DNA of 41,130 nucleotides from the NCBI GenBank assembly GCA_003278895.1, contig QCCO01000008.1, positions 1 through 41,130 on the forward strand, in the 5' to 3' direction. The notes below the pieces were generated by a model. It was not told the origin of the DNA. It worked only from the letters and a program-made list of their open reading frames with translations, and made no database searches. The position numbers and the translations under genes were made by a program. This document shows, one piece after another, positions 36,028 to 41,130 of the stretch. The DNA comes from Prochlorococcus sp. AG-347-L19. GTDB lineage: Bacteria > Cyanobacteriota > Cyanobacteriia > PCC-6307 > Cyanobiaceae. Position 1 is the first letter of the stretch; every line of letters starts with the position of its first letter.

Positions 36028-36447
36028 ATGGAAAGTAAACCTTTTTTAGATTTTTTACCAGCTAATTTTAGACATGAGAAATCTTTTTTTATTCAAAATA
36101 ATCTAACTGACTTTGAAAAATTAAGTAATCTTTCGGACTTAGATATAAATGAGATTCAAAGAAAATCTTCACTATGTACATTGAATAATCTAAAGAAAAT
36201 TAGAGCTATAGCTATTTTTAAAAAAGAAATTGGAATTTCTCCACCGCAAGCATATCTACTTTTACATTGCGGTATATCTTCCATAAAATCATTATCACTA
36301 TCTACCCCTTACGAATTAGAACGCAAAATTGGTAGATTAGAAAGAACTCTTAGAGTGAAAACTGAGATAGATACAACTTTTATTCTCTTAAAAGAATGGA
36401 TTAAAAAAGCTTATCAAATCGACAAATCTATTGGAAATCTTGGATAA
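36028..36447 (+). CDS. DUF4332-like helix-hairpin-helix protein
   Basis: The 139-residue protein looks like a DUF4332 member, a family built of helix-hairpin-helix units. The relevant segments are LSDLDINEIQRKSSL (about 36-50), LNNLKKIRAIAIFKKEIGISPPQAYLLLHCGISSIKSL (about 52-89) and PYELERKIGRLERTLRV (about 94-110). ISPPQAYLLLHCGISSIKSLS resembles HhH elements that bind DNA backbone or mediate protein contact. No catalytic motif is seen. It lies between ycf51 and a small secreted protein; a shared function is not evident. Confidence 0.7.
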   Translation: MESKPFLDFLPANFRHEKSFFIQNNLTDFEKLSNLSDLDINEIQRKSSLCTLNNLKKIRAIAIFKKEIGISPPQAYLLLHCGISSIKSLSLSTPYELERKIGRLERTLRVKTEIDTTFILLKEWIKKAYQIDKSIGNLG

Positions 36448-36488
36448 AAAAAATTTTTAATGTAGAATTTAGAAAAAAGTTAGTGATA

Positions 36489-36755
36489 ATGAAACCTTTG
36501 TTATTTTTTTTGTTTCTCTTTTTCAACTCTTTATATCCTGTTTTAAGTCAATCTAACTTATTGGAAACTGTAAAAAAGAATCCAAACGAAGCTAGGAATT
36601 TATGTAATAAGTTTAGAGAGTTCAATTCAAAAGGCATTTCAGCTAGTTCAGATAAAGCTATAGAGTATGTATCAAACAAAAAAAAGTTAACTCCCGTTAA
36701 CGCAGAGATCTTTTCTATATACGTCATTGGGCTGCACTGCCCAGACATTATCTAA
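36489..36755 (+). CDS. Small secreted protein of unknown function
   Basis: The mature protein would be only about 65-70 residues. The N-terminus MKPLLFFLFLFFNSLYPVLSQ is a signal peptide with a likely cleavage after LSQ or nearby. The rest has no family that I recognise. It contains two cysteines, one in ARNLCNKF and one in the C-terminal LHCPDII, which could form a disulfide. I chose ATG 36489; a GTG at 36483 would add Met-Ile and is possible. It starts 41 bases after the DUF4332 stop and seven bases before the CocE-type hydrolase, so it may be cotranscribed with it. Confidence 0.65.
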   Translation: MKPLLFFLFLFFNSLYPVLSQSNLLETVKKNPNEARNLCNKFREFNSKGISASSDKAIEYVSNKKKLTPVNAEIFSIYVIGLHCPDII

Positions 36756-36762
36756 AGCCTAA

Positions 36763-38343
36763 ATGTCTGGTTCAAGATGGTTTGACAAGTCTCTAGTCCT
36801 TAGAGATGGAGTAAGACTTATATCCAGGATTTGGTTACCTAATAGTAATGGACCATGGCCAGCATTATTAATGAGACAACCATATGGCAGGGAAATAGCT
36901 GCAACTATTACATATTCTCATCCAGAATGGTGGGCTTCCAAAGGGTATATGGTAATCATTCAGGATGTTAGGGGAATGGGTAGTTCTGAAGGAGTTTTTA
37001 ATGGTTTTTCTCAAGAAGCAAGCGATACTTCAGAAACACATGAATGGGTAAGGTCTCTAAAAGAATGTAATGGAAAACTTGGCTTATATGGTTTTTCATA
37101 TCAAGGATTTACGCAACTAACTGGTGAATTAAATTCAAAGCCGCCAGATTGTTTATCTCCAGCAATGACTGGGATGAGTGTTAGGGATCATTGGTGCTCA
37201 GATGGAGGAGCATATTGGTGGCATAACAATATTGCATGGGGACTTCAAATCGCAGCACTAAAAATGAAAAGAGAAAATAAATTACTTGAGTGGGAAAAAA
37301 TAAGATTAACCTTAGAAAATAAAAGTTACTTGAGGGATGGAATTGATATTTTAAAAAAATATGATCCTAATAGCTTTGTTTTGGAATGGCTTAAAAATTT
37401 AAATAACGCTAGCCCATTTGAAGAATTTAAACCAATTTCAACATGGATTAAACAACCTATGTTAATTATTGGAGGAATTTGGGATCCACATTTAAAAGGT
37501 GCCTTTGATCTTTATAAAAAATCTAAAGAAGCTGGAGGAAACCCAGAGATTATTATTGGGAATGCGACACATCTAAATTGGTGGGAGGGATCACAAGAAT
37601 CTTTATTAAAATTTTTTGATAAACATTTAAAATCAGATGAAAAATTTAATTCTAAGAATTTTAAAGGCGAGAAAAAAATATGGAATATTTCATTAAATAA
37701 GTGGGAAGAATTAGATAATAAATTTCACCCTGAATTTATTTTTGGGCTCAAAAGCGATGGCAAAGCAAATGTAGAGGTTGAAAATGGAAGTTTGACAATA
37801 AATTCAAAAGGATCAGGATGGTTCACAATTGTTAATGACCCATGGAGACCTACGCCATCTGATGGTGGTCATTTAGGTCCGAATCCAGGAAAGTTTAATA
37901 GAAGTATTATTGATAAACGATTGGATGTAGGTGTTTTTCAAACCAATTCTTTTGAAGAAGATCAATATTTAAGAGGGGTTCCGATATTAGAAATCCAAGT
38001 AAAAAGTGATCAGCCCAATTTCGATATCTGCCTTGCTTTATCTCTAGTGGAAGAAGGGAATGAAAAAGTAAATCAATTTTCAACCGGATTCTTAAGGGTT
38101 AAAAACTCCAAAATAAGTGAAGAATGCCTTTATCAAATAACAATGCAGCCAACAAATATTTGTTTGATAAAAGATAGCAAGCTTCGCTTATCTATATCTG
38201 CATCAGCTTATCCCGCTATTGGAGTTAATCCTGGATTTGGGGAGGGGAATGTTGGAGCGCCTTCCGCAAATCATAGAGTTATTACTCTAAGTTTTAGCCT
38301 TAATAAAACATTTATGAAAATGAACCCTTTTTTTTATAAATAA
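36763..38343 (+). CDS. CocE/NonD family hydrolase (S15-like)
   Basis: The 526-residue protein is an alpha/beta hydrolase of the X-Pro dipeptidyl-peptidase S15/CocE type. RDGVRLISRIWLP (about 14-26) and QDVRGMGSSEG (about 67-77) are family signatures. Nucleophile Ser112 sits in YGFSYQG, a probable acid residue is the Asp of GIWDPHLKGAFD near 243, and the His of ATHLNWW near 271 completes the triad. The C-terminal half is the usual jelly-roll domain with WRPTPSDGGHLG near 363. Members hydrolyse esters, amides or acyl-peptides; the substrate here is not predictable. No signal peptide is seen, so a cytoplasmic location is likely. Confidence 0.88.
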   Translation: MSGSRWFDKSLVLRDGVRLISRIWLPNSNGPWPALLMRQPYGREIAATITYSHPEWWASKGYMVIIQDVRGMGSSEGVFNGFSQEASDTSETHEWVRSLKECNGKLGLYGFSYQGFTQLTGELNSKPPDCLSPAMTGMSVRDHWCSDGGAYWWHNNIAWGLQIAALKMKRENKLLEWEKIRLTLENKSYLRDGIDILKKYDPNSFVLEWLKNLNNASPFEEFKPISTWIKQPMLIIGGIWDPHLKGAFDLYKKSKEAGGNPEIIIGNATHLNWWEGSQESLLKFFDKHLKSDEKFNSKNFKGEKKIWNISLNKWEELDNKFHPEFIFGLKSDGKANVEVENGSLTINSKGSGWFTIVNDPWRPTPSDGGHLGPNPGKFNRSIIDKRLDVGVFQTNSFEEDQYLRGVPILEIQVKSDQPNFDICLALSLVEEGNEKVNQFSTGFLRVKNSKISEECLYQITMQPTNICLIKDSKLRLSISASAYPAIGVNPGFGEGNVGAPSANHRVITLSFSLNKTFMKMNPFFYK

Positions 38344-38367
38344 TTATTTTTTTGGTTAATCATTTGA

Positions 38368-38373
38368 TATTAT
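38368..38373 (+). promoter_or_regulatory. Possible -10 box of glgB
   Basis: TATTAT at 38368-38373 in the 52-base gap before glgB could be a -10 box, placing the transcript start about 16 bases before the ATG. No -35 box at the proper distance is evident. The overlapping TATAAA at 38371-38376 is an alternative. Confidence 0.25.
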
Positions 38374-38395
38374 AAATCCTTAATATCTACCAGTC

Positions 38396-40660
38396 ATGAT
38401 CGAGACAATTCAAGCAGACTGGATTAAATCAGAAGCCATCAACCTAGAAAATTGTTGCAATGATAATCCATTAAAAATATTAGGTCCTCATTTTTATGAA
38501 GAACAATGGGTAATAAGGGTATGGATGCCTGAAGCCGACGAAGTTAAAATAAATTTTAAAAACATTACCTATAAGGCGGAAAACATAAACCATAAATGGC
38601 TTTTTGAAGCTATCCTTCCTGAAAATCCAGAACATAATTACCAAATAAATGTTTCACGAGGAGGGATCACTCATACACAACATGACCCTTGGTCATATAG
38701 AGAAGAGTGGATGGGAGAAGTTGATAGGCACCTTTTTGCAGAAGGTAATCATCATCATATTTGGGAAAAAATGGGAGCACATCTCATTGAAAGAAAAAAT
38801 CAAAAAGGAGTCATGTTTTGCATTTGGGCGCCAAATGCAAAATCAATTTCGATAATTGGAGATATAAATTCTTGGGATGGAAGACATCATCCAATGCAAA
38901 AAAGATTAGGGGGAATTTGGGAACTATTCATGCCAACAATGCAAGAGGGCGACACATATAAATACGAAATAAGAACACATCAAGGTCATATTTATGAGAA
39001 AGCTGATCCATATGGTTTCCTTCATGAAATCAGACCTCAAAATGGTTCAATAGTTTCAAAATTGAAAAACTTTAATTGGAATGATAGTTCTTGGATTTCA
39101 AACAGAGATTCTTCTAGTCAAATTAACAAGCCAATTTCAGTTTATGAAATGCATTTAGGGAGTTGGCTACATGAATCAACAGATAATAGATATCTTGAGG
39201 ATAATGGTGAACCAAGAGAACCAGTGCCTGCAGCTGATTTAAAACCTGGAACGAGATTTTTAACTTATCCAGAATTAACGAAGAAACTCATCCCTTACGT
39301 AAAAGAGAGAGGATTCACTCATATTGAACTAATGCCAATATCTGAACATCCTTTCGATGGTTCATGGGGATACCAAGTTACAGGCTGGTATGCACCTACA
39401 AGTAGATTTGGCTCTCCAAATGAATTTAGAGAGTTTGTAAATCAATGTCATGAAGAGGGCATAGGCGTAATTCTTGATTGGGTGCCTGGTCATTTTCCAA
39501 AAGATAAGCATGGTTTAGCATTTTTTGATGGTTGTCATCTTTATGAACATGGAGATGCACGAATAGGTGAACACAAAGAATGGGGAACCCTAATATTTAA
39601 TTACAGCAGAAACGAAGTAAGAAATTTTTTAGTTGCCAACCTCGTTTATTGGTTTGAAGAGTTTCATATTGATGGAATAAGAGTAGATGCTGTAGCTTCA
39701 ATGCTTTACAGAGATTATCTACGTCCAGATGGAGAATGGATACCCAATGAAAATGGTGGTAATGAAAATATAGAAGCCGTTAAATTTCTTCAACAGGCTA
39801 ATCATGTACTCTTCCAACACTTCCCGGGTGCACTTTCTATCGCTGAAGAATCAACAACTTGGCCAATGGTAACCAAACCAACTGACATGGGAGGGTTGGG
39901 GTTTAACTTGAAATGGAATATGGGATGGATGCACGATATGCTTGATTATTTTGAAATAGACCCTTGGTTTAGGCAATTCCATCAAAATAGCGTAACTTTC
40001 TCAATTACATATAACTTCACAGAGAACTTTATGCTTGCACTTAGTCATGATGAGGTTGTCCATGGGAAAAGTCATCTTTTGCATAAAATGCCAGGCGATG
40101 ACTGGAAGAAATATGCCAATACTCGAGCATTACTAACTTATATGTGGACCCACCCTGGTAAAAAAACGATATTTATGGGAATGGAATTTGGGCAAAGACA
40201 AGAATGGAATGTTTGGGATGATCTGCAATGGGAGTTACTAGAATTTGAGCCTCATAAAGGTATCAGAAACTTGATTGATGACCTAAACATTCTTTATAAA
40301 AATGAACCTGCATTATGGAAAAATGACTTTGATCCTTACGGATTCCAATGGATTGATTGTAATGACAAATCTAATTCGGTTATAAGTTTCATGAGAAGAG
40401 AAAACGATACCAATGAGTGGCTTGTTGTTGTTGCAAACTTTACACCTAATACTCATGGGTCATACAAAGTAGGTGTTCCTGTGGAGGGATTCTATAAAGA
40501 AATATTTAATTCAGATGGCTCTAGATACGGTGGCAGTAACAAAGGAAATATGGGGGGTAAAGAAACTATAAATTTCAATATTCATGATTATCAAAATGCT
40601 CTCGAACTTGTTTTACCTCCATTAAGCGTGAGTATATTCAAACATAAATCAAAAAAATAA
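38396..40660 (+). CDS. glgB: 1,4-alpha-glucan (glycogen) branching enzyme
   Basis: GlgB cuts alpha-1,4 chains and re-attaches them as alpha-1,6 branches in glycogen. The 754-residue GH13 protein has two N-terminal CBM48-type modules (about 28-110 and 130-220), then the TIM-barrel catalytic domain. Catalytic residues are Asp431 (GIRVDAV), Glu484 (AEEST) and Asp552 (SHDEVVHG); their spacing of 53 and 68 residues equals that of E. coli Glg[13 protein letters not shown] is a further signature. The gene sits between the CocE hydrolase and hemE, a neighbour order that is common in cyanobacteria from my general knowledge. glgA lies about 27 kb away. Confidence 0.97.
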   Translation: MIETIQADWIKSEAINLENCCNDNPLKILGPHFYEEQWVIRVWMPEADEVKINFKNITYKAENINHKWLFEAILPENPEHNYQINVSRGGITHTQHDPWSYREEWMGEVDRHLFAEGNHHHIWEKMGAHLIERKNQKGVMFCIWAPNAKSISIIGDINSWDGRHHPMQKRLGGIWELFMPTMQEGDTYKYEIRTHQGHIYEKADPYGFLHEIRPQNGSIVSKLKNFNWNDSSWISNRDSSSQINKPISVYEMHLGSWLHESTDNRYLEDNGEPREPVPAADLKPGTRFLTYPELTKKLIPYVKERGFTHIELMPISEHPFDGSWGYQVTGWYAPTSRFGSPNEFREFVNQCHEEGIGVILDWVPGHFPKDKHGLAFFDGCHLYEHGDARIGEHKEWGTLIFNYSRNEVRNFLVANLVYWFEEFHIDGIRVDAVASMLYRDYLRPDGEWIPNENGGNENIEAVKFLQQANHVLFQHFPGALSIAEESTTWPMVTKPTDMGGLGFNLKWNMGWMHDMLDYFEIDPWFRQFHQNSVTFSITYNFTENFMLALSHDEVVHGKSHLLHKMPGDDWKKYANTRALLTYMWTHPGKKTIFMGMEFGQRQEWNVWDDLQWELLEFEPHKGIRNLIDDLNILYKNEPALWKNDFDPYGFQWIDCNDKSNSVISFMRRENDTNEWLVVVANFTPNTHGSYKVGVPVEGFYKEIFNSDGSRYGGSNKGNMGGKETINFNIHDYQNALELVLPPLSVSIFKHKSKK

Positions 40661-40682
40661 GAAGGCTCATTTAACTAAGTGC

Positions 40683-40703
40683 TTCATATAAATGTTCATA
40701 TAA
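40683..40703. repeat. Tandem TTCATATAA repeat upstream of hemE
   Basis: TTCATATAA occurs twice (40683-40691 and 40695-40703) with a three-base spacer, giving a 12-base period. It lies in the 117-base gap between glgB and hemE, about 75 bases before the hemE ATG. Tandem elements at such spacing can be binding sites for response regulators, but this one does not fit the Pho box consensus. Chance in AT-rich DNA is a fair alternative. Confidence 0.3.
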
Positions 40704-40777
40704 CGCTTTTGCTCTGCTTTACATTGTAAGATTTTTAAGTTGGATTTTAATTCTTTTTAAAAATATCAAATTGTAAA

Positions 40778-41130
40778 ATGGGTCAAGATTTACCACTACT
40801 ACTGTCCGCCGCATTGGGTAAAAAAGTAAATAGGCCTCCGGTATGGATGATGAGGCAGGCAGGAAGATATATGAAAATCTATAGAGATTTAAGGGAGCGT
40901 TACCCAAGCTTTAGAGAGAGGTCTGAAAATCCAGAATTATCATATGAGATTTCAATGCAGCCTTTTCATGCTTTCAAACCGGATGGTGTGATCCTCTTTT
41001 CAGATATTCTCACCCCTTTACCAGGGATGGGCATAAATTTTGAAATAATAGAAAGTAAAGGTCCAATTATTGAGGACCCAATAAGAACTCTTAACCAAGT
41101 AGAAAATTTAAAAGAATTAAATCCGAATGA
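40778..41130 (+). CDS. hemE: Uroporphyrinogen decarboxylase, N-terminal part (runs off right edge)
   Basis: HemE removes four carboxyl groups from uroporphyrinogen III to make coproporphyrinogen III, shared by haem and chlorophyll synthesis. The first 117 codons are present from ATG 40778. They include the family signature [13 protein letters not shown] (about 21-33) with the substrate-binding Arg residues, [17 protein letters not shown], and [17 protein letters not shown] (about 69-85) with its conserved Asp. The frame is open to the last base, so only about a third of the usual 345-350 residues are seen. It follows glgB on the same strand. Confidence 0.95.
   Translation, partial: MGQDLPLLLSAALGKKVNRPPVWMMRQAGRYMKIYRDLRERYPSFRERSENPELSYEISMQPFHAFKPDGVILFSDILTPLPGMGINFEIIESKGPIIEDPIRTLNQVENLKELNPN

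Noticed and set aside
40719-40907. Minus-strand 62-residue frame at the right edge
   Set aside because: It is antisense to the start of hemE, which has clear family motifs on the plus strand.
1-41130. tRNA, rRNA, CRISPR, insertion sequence or prophage
   Set aside because: No T-loop-like sequence flanked by an acceptor stem, no spaced repeat array, no transposase, integrase or phage gene was seen; every gap is short and the gene content is core metabolism.

Overview
The window looks like a stretch of core chromosome from a marine picocyanobacterium, most likely a high-light-adapted Prochlorococcus. The evidence is the very AT-rich sequence, tightly packed genes with few-base gaps or overlaps, and a cyanobacterial gene set: ndhD, the phylloquinone genes menB and menD, ycf51, DUF760, DUF4336, DUF697, a cyanobacterial TamB, and glgB next to hemE. 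I see no insertion sequence, phage gene, CRISPR array, rRNA or tRNA. No intergenic gap exceeds about 170 bases, so no long gene-free stretch needs explaining.

Layout. Bases 1-4614 are a minus-strand run: comB (2-phosphosulfolactate phosphatase), a Nit1-type amidohydrolase, a cell-wall amidase, murI, sds, and the first codons of acs at the left edge. Plus-strand aroA, an MnmC-like methyltransferase and glmU follow (4750-8353). They converge on a minus-strand run of murF, glgA, menB and menD (8355-13885). lepB and a DUF760 gene (13936-14901) are on the plus strand. Next comes a minus-strand cluster (14907-19983) holding a Mn/Zn-type ABC transporter whose ligand residues favour manganese. It is flanked by a DUF697 membrane protein upstream and a DUF4336 protein downstream. 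A plus-strand run (20149-29219) encodes an Arg/Gly-rich small protein, trpS, thrS, glk, thrB, ndhD and an M3 oligopeptidase. A minus-strand run (29212-35520) carries a TamB/TIC236-like protein, proA, folB and a small lipase-like hydrolase. A final plus-strand run (35573-41130) carries ycf51, a DUF4332 gene, a small secreted protein, a CocE-type hydrolase, glgB and the start of hemE.

How the genes fit together. Most are housekeeping: peptidoglycan (murI, murF, glmU, amidase), glycogen (glgA, glgB, glk), isoprenoid and quinone (sds, menB, menD), amino acids and folate (aroA, thrB, proA, folB), tRNA charging and modification (trpS, thrS, mnmC-like), membrane and secretion (lepB, TamB) and photosynthetic electron flow (ndhD). 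The most interesting points are subtle. comB appears to lack any ATG, GTG or TTG start and probably begins at ATT behind a Shine-Dalgarno sequence. The metal transporter is embedded in a five-gene unit with a degenerate GTPase-like membrane protein and a DUF4336 protein. A three-copy TAAGTCTTT motif lies in the divergent promoter region upstream of that unit. A small RGG-type protein overlaps trpS. I found no evidence for a dramatic new mobile or defence system.
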